From assembly GCF_011386835.1 (NCBI RefSeq), contig NC_088796.1, positions 32,071,011 to 32,135,010 of the forward strand: 64,000 nucleotides of DNA, written 5' to 3'. The notes under the pieces are model-generated. The model made no database searches. It saw only the letters and a list, made by a program, of their open reading frames with translations, and had not been told where the DNA came from. Every line of letters starts with the position of its first letter. The first letter of the stretch is position 1. Both the position numbers and the translations under genes were made by a program. Positions 46,217 through 58,269 of the stretch are shown piece by piece. The DNA is from Chrysemys picta bellii. Taxonomy: Eukaryota > Chordata > Testudines > Emydidae.

Positions 46217-47950
46217 TCAGGGAGGGTGAGGTGCTCTGCTAGCAGTTGAGGTGTGAACACCAAGGGAGGAGAAACTGCTTCTGTAGTTGGATAGCCATTC
46301 ACAGTCTTTGTTTAATCCTGATCTGATGGTGTCAAATTTGCAAATGAACTGGAACTCAGCAGTTTCTCTTTGGAGTCTGGTCCTAAAGTTTTTTTGCTGT
46401 AAGATGGCTACCTTTACATCTGCTATTGTGTGGCCAGGGAGGTTGAAGTGTTCTCCTACAGGTTTTTGTATATTGCCATTCCTGATATCTGACTGGTGTC
46501 CATTTATCCTCTTGCGTAGTGACTGTCCAGTTTGGCCAATGTACATAGCAGAGGGACATTGCTGGCACATGATGGCATATATAACATTGGTGGACATGTA
46601 AGTGAATGAGCCGGTGATGTTGTAGCTGATCTGGTTAGGTCCTGTGATGGTGTTGCTGGTGTAGATATGTGGGCAGAGTTGGCATCGAGGTTTGTTGCAT
46701 GGGTTGGTTCCTGAGTTAGAGTTGTTATGGTGCGGTGCGTGGTTGCTGGTGAGAATATGCTTAAGGTTGGCGGGTTGTCTGTGGGCGAGGACTGGCCTGC
46801 CTCCCAAGGTCTGTGAAAGTGAGGGATCATTGTCCAGGATGGGTTGTAGATCACTGATGATGCGTTGGAGAGGTTTAAGCTGAGAACTGTAGGTGATGGC
46901 CAGTGGAGTTCTGTTGGTTTCTTTTTTGGGCCTGTCTTGTAGCAGGAGGCTTCTGGGTACACGTCTGGCTCTGTTGATTTGTTTCTTTATTTCCTTGTGT
47001 GGGTATCGTAGTTTTGAGAATGCTTGGTGAAGATCTTGTAGGTGTTGGTCTCTCTCTGAGGGGTTGGAGCAGATGCGGTTGTACCTCAGCGCTTGGCTGT
47101 AGATGATGGATCATGTAGTGTGTCTGGGGTGGAAGCTGGAGGCATGAAGGTAGGTGTAGCGCTCGGTGGGTTTTCGCTTATTTGTACTGTGGTGTCTAGG
47201 AAGTGGACCTCCCATGTAGATTGGTCCAGGCTGAGGTTGATGGTGGTGTGGAAGCTGTTGAAATCGTGGTGGAATTCTTCCAGGGTCTCCTTCCTATGGG
47301 TCCAGATGATGAAGATGTCATCAATGTAACATAGGTAGAGAAGGGGCATGAGTGGACGAGAGCTGAGGAAGCGTTGTTCCAGGTCAGCCATAAAAATTTG
47401 GCATATTGTGGGGCCATGCGGGTGCCCACAGCGGTACCACTGGTCTGGAGGTATATATTGTCACCAAATTTGAAATAATTGTGCGTGAGGATAAAGTCAC
47501 AGAGCTCAGCAACAAGTTGTTCTGTGTCATCATCAGGGATACTGTTCCTGACAGCTTGTATTCCATCTGTGTGTGGGATGTTTGTGTAGAGAGCCTCTAC
47601 ATCCATGGTGGCTAGGATGGTGTTTTCTGGGAGGTCACCAATGCATTGTAGTTTTCTCAGAAAATCTCTGGTGTCACGGAGATAGCTGGGAGTGCTGATG
47701 GCGTAGGGTCTGAGTAGGGAGTCCACATATCCAGACAGTCCTTCAGTGAGAGTGCCAATGCCCGAGATGATGGGGCGTCCAGGATTTCCAGGTTTGTGGA
47801 TCTTGGGTAGTAGATAGAATAACCCTGGTCGGGGCTCTAAGGGTATGTTGATTTGTTCCTGTGTTAGTGTAGGGAGTGTCCTGAGTAGATGGTGCAGTTT
47901 CTTAGTGTATTCCTCAGTGAGATCTGAGGAAAGTGGCCTGTAGAATTTGG
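46217..47950 (-). pseudogene. Penelope-like RT plus GIY-YIG endonuclease, frameshifted
   Basis: Reading on the minus strand: LPKIHKPGNPGRPIISG near 47800, then the frame at 47196-47726 with ATMDVEALYTNIPH and SGTAVGTRMAP, then a shift into 47086-47391 with YIDDIFIIWTHR (the catalytic YxDD) and WEVHFLDTTVQI. After a stop-rich linker the last frame, 46217-46807, has CQLCPHI and CQQCP (cysteines of the linker) and the GIY-YIG endonuclease signature MYIGQTGQSLRKRINGHQSD, with a downstream GEHFNLPGH. At least two frame changes and one stop separate the parts, so no single protein can be made. In intact relatives RT copies the RNA and the endonuclease nicks target DNA. Confidence 0.85.
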
Positions 47951-48281
47951 TATTTTTATCAGTGTAGTGTTCTTCTGCCAGAGTCTTTCACCACCAGGAA
48001 AGACCGGAGGTAAGAAAAGGCTCTGGCAGGGGGGAAGACAGCAGGGAAAGGCTCCTGCAGCTCCTTCCTGGCTGAGCCTTTCCCTGCAATCTCCCCCCAT
48101 GCTAATCTTTCCTTGCAGCAGTGAAAGACTCTGGCAGCAGGGAGCTGCTGGAGTCTTTTTCCTGTTGCCTCTTCCCTGCTGGAGCCTTTCACAGCCACAG
48201 GTAGCTACATACCACAGTGAGCATGAATGCAACTGTGTAGCTGCACATACCCTACATGCCACCATAAGCGTAGACAGGGTT

Positions 48282-51001
48282 TGAGAAATGTTTTTGTTAT
48301 TTTTCAACTGACTGCAAAATACTCATTATTTTAAAATTTTGATTTGAATTTCTTTGAAAAACATAACCAGTATTTCATAGCTTATTAATACTGCACAGCA
48401 AGTATTCCATATTGAGACTTCCAAAATGGCACCATGTCAAACCCCAATCCTGCAATTGAAATCATGTGTGCGGAATTTTGTCCATGCAGAGTTCCAGTGG
48501 ATTCCATAGGGTTCAACCTGGGTACAAGTGCAGAGCATATTGCAGGATATGGACCTTTGTTACCTTGATCACGTTATTGTTTCTGTCCCATGACTGACTG
48601 ACTGACTTATTTAATTAACCAACCCTAAGCACATTTTGAATTTCACTGTCACTGAATATTCAGGCATCACACTTCAATTTTAGCAAATAATGCTAGGCTG
48701 CTTGGCTGTTCACAGAAGCAAACACAGAAGATCACAGACACTGTTGAAATAAAATTAATTTTTGAATCCAAACCAATATTAATAGAAAGATTTGTTCATC
48801 TCTAATTGCAACATTATGATGAAACAAAGGAATCTTTTAACATAAAAATTTCTTCTCTTTCACTTCCTTGAAGTCATTTGACCACCACAATACGGAAATA
48901 AGCATTTCTGCTAATTACCTTGGTGAGAAAAAGTCACAGAGAAAATCAAGATGAATGAAGCACTGTGTTTTGCACATATCAAAAAGACAAGCTGTCAATG
49001 CTGCCTAACCCATCCTTATAACAATTCCCTTTCCCCAAGGAAGTTGTCAGGAAAATGGAGGTCCTTGTCACTTCTCTGCTTGCAATTTGGGACTTTCCTT
49101 TCACACCTAGTTTATTTCCAGAATCTTTTGGCACCATTCTTGCAATTAAGTGACAAAATAACTTTTAAAAAATTGCCAAACTTAAGCCTGCAATTCCATC
49201 ATTCTGGTGTCCTTTCAGACCTTTTCAAGTAAGACACAGAGTGAGCCTGCTCTTCATTATGTTGTACAGTCTTTGGAATTTTCTGCTCCTGCAGGCAGAC
49301 CAAGCAACCAGTTCTGCATCAGGGCTGCAAGTGGCTGGGCAAATTCATCAGGGCTTGGAGAACCTTAGGAGACTCATCAGTGCTGGAGTACCTGTGAGAG
49401 TGAACAAGTGTGTGAAATGGCTTAGGAAACTCAGCACCGTCAGTCCCTTTGAGGTCTGCAAGAGGAGAGACCCATCCCCGTATGCCTTACTGTGTGTGGG
49501 CATGTGTGCTGTTGCATGCCCTGAGACTCTGCAATTAGAATTCTTTTCAAAGCTCATCAATACCGTAACAAACTTCATAAGGATCTTCAAAGCCCACACC
49601 AATCCTTAATGAGTTCAGTGGATTCTTAGATGCCATTCTTTCTGACATTCCTAATTCAGCACTGAATAACTTTTAAATAATTTAATATGCTTTTCAACAT
49701 CCCAGATTTGATCATGTGCACTAGACCTCACCAAGAGTTTACACATAAACCTATTTGACATTTCTCAGACAAGTAGTTTTGTAGCTAGGATACAGCAGAA
49801 AGGAGAAGATATTTCTTTATTATGGTTAAGACCAATACATTTTTGCCCATTCTCTTAAAAACCTCATGTCCAAATAACCTCTAATTTGGTCAAGCAGGTG
49901 CCCACTGGTCACAGCATACTTAGGCCAAATTTGAAGCTGAGAAGAATGTGTTTGGATATTTTCGAGGGGGACCAAATCAATCTTATAATGGAAAGTGAGA
50001 TTCAACTTTACTCAATACATATGTCTGTGTGAGAGAGAAAAAGAGAATTTTAATACATTATACAATGCATGTTAAGGTATGATAGTAATTAAATAAGTTG
50101 ATAATAATGGTGTAAGTTTCTAGGAAATATGACATATATTTAAGTATATCAGCTATGTGCACACATGTCTGTGTGTGGGTGTGCATGAATGCACAAATCA
50201 GTAAAGCCGTACATATCCAAATCACCAAGCATTTTTATGATCCTGTAAGGGAGAGGTGAGGCTAGAAATGGAAAGATTTCATCCAGCCAGCCATGGCTAA
50301 ACAGGATAATGCGTACGTCATCATAGATTGTGCAAAGTGACGACCTGGCAAAGTAATAGCAATCAGAAAGTGTCCTTATCAGGCACATTTACAAGAACAT
50401 TCCAGATTAACAAAGCAACATTTGTTTTTACACTAATTCAACACCAGACGAGACTGTGTGCAATGGTTGTTGAGATAAAAGAGAAATATGGATACCTAGA
50501 AAATTCATGTAAGGAGCATTGCCTACAGAATGACAGTGTGTGTGTATCTGTGTTGTAGAAGAAATACAAAGGGAGAAAATGGTTTCATAACTGTGAAAGG
50601 AGAGAGAGGAAACACTGAAGAAAATGTTAATGCAAGATTCCATCTATTGTTTAGTAGCAGCACTAGCCAGGGGGATAGATATCATAGGCTGGTGTGGTCC
50701 CGCCCATGCTCCACCCCAAGCCCTCCCCCCGCTTCCTGCTCAGTGGTTCCCCCTGTGCAGTGGTCCCCACAGCCAGTGATTCACGCGCTGCCCATGAGCA
50801 TTAGCCACAGTAGGAACCCTCCTATACCCATTCCAGCTCTTCCATGGAAATATTAATAATAAGAAATGGACTGAAACAGAAAACAAAATCATAGGGTCTG
50901 GTGTTAGGGAAAGCCACAAAACACACACCCGATGCTACATGAAGTTTGGAAATGAAACCAAAATACTTCAAATCATCCACAGTTGCACAGTTGTTGGAAT
51001 A
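48282..51001. other. AT-rich non-coding, nothing firm
   Basis: A 122-codon frame at 49241-49609 has no domain and begins in an AT-rich setting. A GC-rich patch at 50690-50790 resembles 28590-28700. No repeat ends were resolved. Confidence 0.35.
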
Positions 51002-51009
51002 TATTAAAC

Positions 51010-51538
51010 CAGTGGTTCTGAACCAGGGGTACCTGTACCCCTGGGAGTACTCAGAGGTCTTCCAGTGGGTACTCAATTCATCTAGATCAGTGTTTCTTGA
51101 TCTAGCGCTCACAGCCTCAAGGGTGGTCAAGGGTTGGGTTTAGGGGGCTCGCAACTGCAGGGCAGGTATTAGGAGGTGGCAAGCAGAGCAACTGGCCAGG
51201 GCCCCATGCCAAAGGGGCCCCTCACAAAGATAAGTTACATGCTTCAGCCCCAGGCAGCAGGGCTTGTGCTTCAGACAAGGCTCAAAAGTGAAAAATAGGC
51301 TCAATATCACACTGAAATGTAAGTACAGTATTTACAGTCCAATGGATTTATTTTAGAATTATATGGTAAAAATGAGAAAGTAAGCACTTTTTCAGTAATA
51401 GTGTGCTGTGACACTTTTGAATTTTTATGTCTGATTTTGTAAATAAGTAGTTTTTAAATGAGGTGAAACTGGGGGGTACTCAAGACAAATCAGACACCTG
51501 AAAAGGGTACAGTCATCTGGAAAGGTTGAAAACCACTG
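51010..51538. mobile_element. hAT element, non-autonomous, 529 bp
   Basis: The ends CAGTGGTTCTGAACCAGGGG and GGTTGAAAACCACTG form the classic hAT TIR. The flanking octamers are TATTAAAC (51002-51009) and TATTAAAT (51539-51546), 7/8. Near 51086, CAGTGTTTCTTGATCTAG looks like the end of another hAT-type element nested inside. No transposase frame. Confidence 0.75.
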
Positions 51539-51546
51539 TATTAAAT

Positions 51547-52684
51547 GATGGCATTATATCCTTTTGTTCTACCTAGACTTAGATAAAAATAATGGTATCA
51601 TAACCTTCCTAGTAATGACTTATTTCCAGACCTTTCCCATTTATTAAGTTACACATAAAAATAAGCAAGACTTCACTAAACAAATAAACTCTTGTTTCTC
51701 TATGTATTTATCCTAAATATGTCTTCTCATTTTCAATTGTAAATAATACACATTTTCTAACCTTCTATGAGACACTTTAAATAAAGGAAAACAAAGAAGG
51801 AAATTCAGTGCAAGATGCCAAGCTATATTAAGTATTTTAAGTTATCAAAAATTATTAAAGTCTGTGTGATCCTATAATGATATTGCCGGGGACGATTGTT
51901 AAAAGCACCTAAAGGATTTAGGAGCAAAATTATGTTGCAAGTCAGTGGGGCTTTTGCTCCTTTTGAAAATCTCTCTTGTAAAATATAGAATACCTAATAC
52001 TATCAGTATTATTTTCCAATTTTAGGATGCAATGCTGCATGCTCAGCCAGGCAAAGCTCCCACTAGAATCATGAATTAAATTATTGAAATCTGAGAGCGA
52101 AGAAGGCTTGAGCAGATCCTTAATTTGGGACATAGCACACCAAAGCACACTGATTCAAAGCATACTAAAGAAGATGGGAGACTTTCCATCAAATTCAGTG
52201 TGCTTGGGAGTAGACCCCTACCTCTTAATGGAATGAATAAATGCATAAATAATGTACTAATTTCTGAAGTCATTCGGACAATATTCTTACTGACTGCAGG
52301 ATTTGGTATAATAATAATTACATTTTTATACATGTAACACTATATATGGTGCCAATGATGATTTGGGGAATCTGACTTTACACCACTTATGAATTCTGGT
52401 TGATATTATGAAATTGCTGTACCATTGAGTGCCGCATTATATGTGAAGTCAGCCACATTCTAACAGTGCTGTGTCATGTATCTCCGAATCCAGGAACAAG
52501 AGACGGTTATTAAACCCTGATGATGGCTCCCATTCAAATGAGAGAACTTCAGGATGATAGGATGGATGAAGGTTGGGGAAACCAGTCCAACCAAGTTCAT
52601 TTGCAGAGAAGGAGTTTGGAGGAGTGGAATGTCCCCAGAAGTAGACAAAGAACCAAGGAGTTGATGCTCCCCTTTAAAAACAGA
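51547..52684. other. AT-rich non-coding, nothing recognised
   Basis: Short frames only; no repeat boundary, domain or structured RNA seen. Confidence 0.35.
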
Positions 52685-52980
52685 GGGTTTGTCTACATAG
52701 CAGCTGGGAGGTGTGATTCCCAGCATGGGCAGACATACACATGCTAGCTGTGCTTGAGCCAGCATGCTAAAAATAGTGTGGCCACAGTGGCATGGGCAGC
52801 AGCTCAGGCTAGCCACCTGAGCACATACCCAGTGGGTTGGGTGGGATTGTACTCGGGTAGCTATCCCAAGCCATCACCTGGGCCACTGCTATTTTTAACG
52901 TACTAGCTTGAGCAGAGCTAGCATGTGTATGTCTACCTGCACTAGGAATCACACCTACAGCTGCTGTATAGACATACCCC
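52685..52980. mobile_element. Harbinger-like MITE, about 296 bp
   Basis: Left GGGTTTGTCTACATAGCAGC pairs with the right CAGCTGCTGTATAGACATAC (then CCC). The interior is palindromic around CTGAGCACATACCCAGTGGG, with arms ATGCTAGCTGTGCTTGAGCC and GCTTGAGCAGAGCTAGCATG. It shares this interior with the first module at 22054-22365. The target duplication is not clear. Confidence 0.65.
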
Positions 52981-53519
52981 AAAATGGTGGATCAGGAGAG
53001 ACAAGGGAAGTTTGGGCAGGAGAGAAGAACAGAGGACCATGTTTTGTAGCAAAGGCATCTATTTGTAACTTCAGAACTAGCTGAGGAAGAAAGAAATGGC
53101 TTCACAGGAGTGAGAGAGATTCCATGATTTGGAGGAGCAGCCATGTGCAGGAGGGGGAATCCTGGACTCCTTAGAGGACTCTGACCTGAGTCCCAAAGTG
53201 TGCTGAAGAGTGATGAGGAAAGTGAGACAGGGAAATAAATGTCGGTGTTTGTTATTTTGTTTAGATAAGTGTACTTTTTGTGCCAGCTAAAGTAATGAAT
53301 GGGTGGCTTCGGGAACCCTTACAAGCCCTGCACATCTATTTGCTTTCATTGTCATGTGTCACTGAAGAGGTGAACTGTAAACCCAGAGAGCGCAAAAGGG
53401 TGGAGCTCTGGGATAGGGTGTGCTTAAGATACAGGTGAGTCTGTGGTCCGCACTGGTCCTGAGGGGCTAGGACAGCTGGACTGAGAGGTCCCATTTCCAT
53501 GAAGGAGTGACAGAGAACC
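52981..53519. other. purine-rich non-coding, possible unclassified repeat
   Basis: From about 53360 the base composition becomes GC-richer (GTGGAGCTCTGGGATAGGGT, GGTCCGCACTGGTCCTGAGG) and stays so beyond the Penelope foldback to about 53860. This suggests that the foldback inserted into a longer repeat of unknown class. Confidence 0.3.
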
Positions 53520-53531
53520 TGTGCTCAGGAA

Positions 53532-53663
53532 AAAGTGACAAAGAGTCCTGTGGCACCTTATAGACTAACATATGCTCCAATACATCTGTTAGTCTATAAG
53601 GTGCCACAGGACTCTTTGTCGCTTTTTACAGCTCCAGACTAACACGGCTACCACTCTGATACT
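53532..53663. mobile_element. Penelope-tail foldback with 12-bp TSD
   Basis: Flanked by TGTGCTCAGGAA at 53520-53531 and 53664-53675, a perfect 12-bp duplication. Inside are two Penelope 3' tails in opposite orientation: GACAAAGAGTCCTGTGGCAC... on the left (minus) and ...GTGCCACAGGACTCTTTGTC on the right (plus), giving an inverted repeat of about 34 bp with a 23-base spacer. Only the right copy continues to ACTAACACGGCTACCACTCT. The single outer duplication shows that both halves entered together. Confidence 0.85.
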
Positions 53664-53675
53664 TGTGCTCAGGAA

Positions 53676-54051
53676 GTGTGCCAGACAGGCTAAGGACACA
53701 GACAGGGTTTCAGCCTGTTCGGATCAAGGGAAACTTAAGAGCACATGAGACTAGTGGATGAGGACCAAACACAGCAGCCTGGTGAGTGCCATCAGGGGAA
53801 GCTCTGTCAGGGCTGTGTGGTAGTGCCTTTCAGCAGCGGATCTCCAAGAACTTGCCAGACATTGTGAGTTAAATCATGATATTTACTCAGAGCCCTGCAT
53901 TGAGGGTACAAAGCTTCCTATGTGAGCTGGGGGTGGGAACAATGATCTCTGATGTCCCTACAAAGGTTTCAGCATACTTCTTTTGTGGAACTGGCCTGAG
54001 GGTAATTCTGTCCATCCCTCATCAAGGCTGGGCAAGAGGACTCCTTACTCC
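53676..54051. other. GC-richer non-coding, probable continuation of unclassified repeat
   Basis: Contains ACAGACAGGGTTTCAGCCTG and GTGCCTTTCAGCAGCGGATC with no protein domain. After about 53870 it becomes ordinary sequence. Confidence 0.25.
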
Positions 54052-54255
54052 AGGCATGTCTTCACTAGCTGTGTAGTCGTGGCACCAGCACTGGAAGAGC
54101 TCTCCCAGCGCTATAAAAAATCCACCTCCACGAGGAGAATAGCTACCAGCACTAGGAGGTATGCTCCCAGCACTGGTGCACTGTCTACACTGCCACTTTA
54201 CAGCAGTGAAACATGCAGCGCTCGGGGGGGTGTTTTTTCACACCTCTGAGTGAGA
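54052..54255. mobile_element. MITE fragment (TCTTCACTAG / GTCTACACTG type)
   Basis: Starts GGCATGTCTTCACTAGCTGT and contains repeated CAGCACTGG/CCAGCGCT modules, the CCACCTCCACGAGGAGAATA segment, GGTGCACTGTCTACACTGCC and a run GGGGGGGTGTTTTTTCACAC. The right end looks truncated. Style fits the Harbinger-like MITEs. Confidence 0.5.
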
Positions 54256-55389
54256 ATCCTTCTCTCAAACTACGTGGCTACATAAGAGAAGGCCAAAATA
54301 TTCCCCTAATTAATTCAGACTCACAATATTTTGTGAAGAAGGTAAATACTCTCCTCACTGAACAATAGTGAAATTGGGACACAGAGGGAGTAAGCCCTAC
54401 TGCACACTTAAAATCAGTGACCGAGAGTTAGTCAAGTATATTGTATTTTAAACAGGATGGTTTCATATTTAGTGCTGAATGGTAATAAAAATAATAAATA
54501 AATAATCATTAATAACGTATCCCTTATTCCACTAAGACAAAGGGCTATCTCCAGCCTCAGTCTGAATCCAGATATTTTTGCCTAACAGTGGGAAAATTTC
54601 GAGACCAAGAATTTCATCTTCGATGCTTGACTGTATATTCATTCATACTGAACTATTGCACTTGATCTTGTTTTATATATAAAATTTGGAATGACTGGAC
54701 AGCTTTAGTAATGACAGCCTTTTATTCTTTACCAATCATTGCTTTTTCTTACAATATTCAGTGATAGACACGTTTACAGCACCACCTGCAGCACTGTTTA
54801 ATGAAAGAATCTTTCACAACTCAGAGAAGTGTGCATACCCAGCCTGTTTTTTCACACATACAAACAGCTTTTAAATGCACAAAAATGTTTCACACACACA
54901 GTCAGGACTGTAATTGTCCCCAAGTCAGATAAGATCTCAAAGTGTGAAAACCACATAGTAGGTGTTTAAACATAATGGGCTTAATTCTGCTATCATGGAA
55001 ATCAACAGGAGTTTTGCCATTGACTTCAAAGACAGCAGGACTGGACCCTACAGTAAGATTTTTTTTTTTAATTTAAAAGTTAGAAATGTATACATTTAAA
55101 AATCTATAGCTTGTTATACTGTTGTATGTGTTATAATCAGTGAACTCATATATCTCCGGTTGTTGTGATATTAATACTATATATAAAGTGACATCAGAAA
55201 AATTAATTTAATACATGTTCAGACTGAAGAGGATTAATATAAACTGTCAGTCACAATTTAAAACTGAAGCTTACATTTGATTTTGACTATCATGATTATT
55301 TCAGATGAGGAAATATTGCATTTGCTTCAAATATTATTTCAAAACTTTAAATAAATGGACTTTGACTGTAGCCATCCTGTATTAATTTC

Positions 55390-55485
55390 CTAATATCTCT
55401 TGATTATATATATCTTTGTGCAATGCCTTGCATAATGAGTCTGGGGCCTTCAGGAGTTATTGCAATATAGATAAATAATAATGAT
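55390..55485 (+). repeat. MIR-family tail fragment
   Basis: TATCTTTGTGCAATGCCTTG, then GAGTCTGGGGCCTTCAGGAG and AGATAAATAATAATGATC, parallels the MIR tail at 17290-17410. Confidence 0.4.
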
Positions 55486-56201
55486 CATAATTTTCTAAGA
55501 AGAGAGTTTATTGGCAGGAATGTTAGCCAAAACATTGAATTTTAAGTATATATAACAATATTTACAGGGAGTATATTTAGAATTTGTAATCAAGAATCCA
55601 CGCCAGCAGCCTGATTTGAAAGGTTATACTCATCCAATTGGGCAACAGAATCACACTGATCTCAGTACACAGTCAAAACAGCTCAAATTTCAAATTTTGA
55701 ACACTGAATGCTACACAACCTTATTTTAAAAGATGCAGATCAAGAATTATATAGAAAAGTTTGGGGAATATACTTGAATAATGAATATTTCTGAGAAAAT
55801 CACAACCTGTTCCTGGATAATTCAGACACTAAAAAAATAAAAAAAAGACGGCTTCATCTAATCAATTATTTATTACATATTATTTACTCGCTTCTATTTT
55901 ATATGACTTTTTAAAATGTTAATTTATAACACTTCATATATGCTCAGTATGCTGTAGTGCTTATCCATTTCAAAGAAAACTTGTAATCTAGAACAAAATA
56001 ATGAAAACTGCTTTTTGGACTGGGGAGGGTCCAGTGGTATTGACACAACGTTGAACTTGTTCATTCCTTGATGGAGAGAACATTTGATATATATGTTCAT
56101 TGCATACACGCAGAGTTAGAAAGAAAATACTCTTCCTGAAAGGTTGCAATGTACTACTGCTTTATTTCTCATAATCTAGATCCCTAAACCCCAAGCACCC
56201 A

Positions 56202-56206
<5 letters not shown>

Positions 56207-56234
<28 letters not shown>
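56207..56234. repeat. (AG)n microsatellite
   Basis: Fourteen uninterrupted AG units. Confidence 0.9.
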
Positions 56235-56650
56235 TTAGCAGATCACTACTTAAGGCAAGGAAGCACAATTCAACATACCTTACTCCAAACTGCTTTTTTG
56301 CAAACTGACTGCTGAAAACCCTGATCACACTCTTCCCTGAGAGCCCACTAGTGTATAAGCAGGATCAGGAAACCTCTTAGAATTTAAAGTGATAGCTTGT
56401 AATTTCAGCAATTTTCAAAACTCCACACACTGCAGTTCTAACATTGTTGTACCAATCACATAGTGGCTAAATTGGGTTGGAGAGGGAAAATATTTAAGTG
56501 CCATGGAACTTCCCAGTGCACAGTCTGGTTTCTTGATTTCACCAGGGACATTATTTCACCTGTAGCAAAATAGAATGGAAGTGCTAAAGTGTCTGAATGT
56601 ACTGCATAGGACAGATTCCAGCTAATAGGGCCAATTCCTGTTCACTTTCA

Positions 56651-57460
56651 ATGTAAAGAATATAAGAATGGTCATATTGAGTCAGACCAATGGTCCATCT
56701 AGTCCAGTATCCTGTCTTCTGACAGTGGTCAATGCCAGGTGCTTTTTAGCAGTCAGAGGCTAGGGATACTCAGAGCATGAGGTTGCAGCCCTGATAATCT
56801 TGGCTAATAGCTATTGATGGACCTATCCTCCATGAACTTATCTAGTTCTTTTTTTAACCCATTTAACCCATTAGTTTTGGCCTTAACAACATTCTGTAGC
56901 AATGAGTTCCACAGGTTGACTGTGCGTTGTATGAAGAAGTACTTCCTTTCGTTTGTTTTAAACTTTCTTCCTATTAATTTCATTGGGTGACCCCTGGTTC
57001 TTGTTTTATGTGAAGGAGTAAGTAACACTTCCCTCTTCACTTTCTCCACACCAGGCATGATTTTGTAGAGATCTATCACATCTCCCTTAGTCATTTCTTT
57101 TGCAAGCTGAACAGTCCCAGTCGTTTTACTCTCTCCTCATATGGAATCTGTTCCAAAACCCTAATCATTTTTTTTGCCCTTCTTTGTACTTTCCCCAAGT
57201 TTAATATATCTTTTTTGACATGGGTACCAGAACTGTGCGCAACATTCAAGGTGTGGACTTATCAAGGATTTATATAGTGGCATTATGATGTTTTCTTTCT
57301 TATTATCTATCCCTTTGCTAATGGTTCCTAAATTCTGTTAGCTTTTTTTGACTGCCACTGCACATTGAGCGGATGTTTTCAGAGAACTATGAACAATGAC
57401 TCCAAGATCTCTTTCTTGAGTGATAACAGCTAATTTAGACTCTGTCATTTTGTATGTTGA
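56651..57460 (-). mobile_element. CR1-like LINE 3' fragment, second subfamily
   Basis: The minus strand codes a typical CR1-like C-terminus in an open frame at 56804-57094: [42 protein letters not shown] and [13 protein letters not shown]. The region at 57100-57450 carries the preceding RT C-terminal part with stops. The 3' untranslated end is at the left (AGAATGGTCATATTGAGTCA, CAATGGTCCATCTAGTCCAG) and differs from the copy at 41676, so this is a different subfamily. Confidence 0.7.
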
Positions 57461-58269
57461 AGTCAACGGCAAAGCTCACTTTGACTTTAATGGTACAGAA
57501 TCAAGATGATAATGAATTGTTTTGAGGAAAAATAAAAAAACAAAACCACACCAACAGGATTCCTGTGTAGGGAGCCATATCCTGCCATTGTTCCACGCTT
57601 GTGACTCCCACTGGAGTCCACTGAAATTTTTCATGTTAATTGATAGGAGGATATTGTTAGTAAATTGGTTTGCAAAGCAATTTGGGAAGGAAAAGTACTG
57701 TAAAAGTTGTTGTAAGGCATCCTTACCATTCTAGTTGAGCTGACATGGATTAGTTCTACCTTAATATTATTGATTATCATTATTAAGGGATTGCAAATCT
57801 AACTAATTGTTATGGCACCTAAAGCTTTTGTTTAGGCATTTTTATTGTTTAAATCTTTAAAAAATAGATATTTTTAAAGATGGATCTTAATCACAATATT
57901 TGGATTTCGCTCCAGATTTTGACTTCCCCTCTCCCCTCCAAAAAATTTGCTGGTGTTTGGATCGCTGGTTTTGGTTGAAGCCATTATTTAATTACAGGAC
58001 ATTTCAGAACAGGTACCATGTTTCTGTATGCATTTGAATCATGCCTAACACAAAGCAGCCTGAATTTTGATTGGTGTCTCTGGTCATTATTTTAATATAA
58101 ATATGAAACCAGCATAATAATAAATATTATATTATGTATTTATTTATATACACTCGTTATAAATACTAGGGCACTGTTAAAAACAAGAACAAGAACTACA
58201 ACAAAATAAGTCATAAAATACATTTCTCAAACAATAAAATCATGAAAGAAATAAACAGAAAAAAAGGAG
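57461..58269. other. AT-rich non-coding, nothing recognised
   Basis: No frames above 70 codons and no repeat ends seen. Confidence 0.35.

Larger units (their letters stand above)
46064..47950 (-). mobile_element. Penelope-like retroelement, 5'-truncated, with 11-bp TSD
   Basis: TATTTTTATCA is repeated perfectly at 46053-46063 and 47951-47961. The 3' end is at the left: reverse-complemented it carries GCATCTGAAGAAGTGAGG, CCCACGAAAGCTTATGCTCC, CTTCTGTTAGTCTTAAAGG and ends CTGTTGCTTTT. Upstream are reverse transcriptase and GIY-YIG coding relics (annotated separately). The 5' end starts inside the RT N-terminal region, so the copy is truncated. Confidence 0.85.
45864..48281. mobile_element. MITE of about 530 bp split by a Penelope-like element
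   Basis: The left end is GGGTAGGTCTACATTTGTGG and the right end, reverse-complemented, is AACCCTGTCTACGCTTATGG, an imperfect TIR. The interior right of the insertion has a foldback, CTGCCAGAGTCTTTCAC (about 47977) against GTGAAAGACTCTGGCAG (about 48121), with further repeats of the module. The host is cut at TATTTTTATCA, which is duplicated on each side of the Penelope-like element. Style resembles the Harbinger-like MITEs at 22 and 52 kb. Confidence 0.5.
54256..56640. other. AT-rich non-coding with minor repeats
   Basis: A palindromic-MITE remnant (GGAGTTTTGCCATTGACTTC) lies near 55009. No gene recognised; frames up to 61 codons. Confidence 0.35.

Noticed and set aside
46217..47950. Penelope-like element as an active gene
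   Set aside because: At least two frame changes, a stop-rich linker and a missing 5' end rule out a single functional protein.
49241..49609. 122-codon frame with a hydrophobic start
   Set aside because: No family recognised, no flanking exon or splice context that could be supported.
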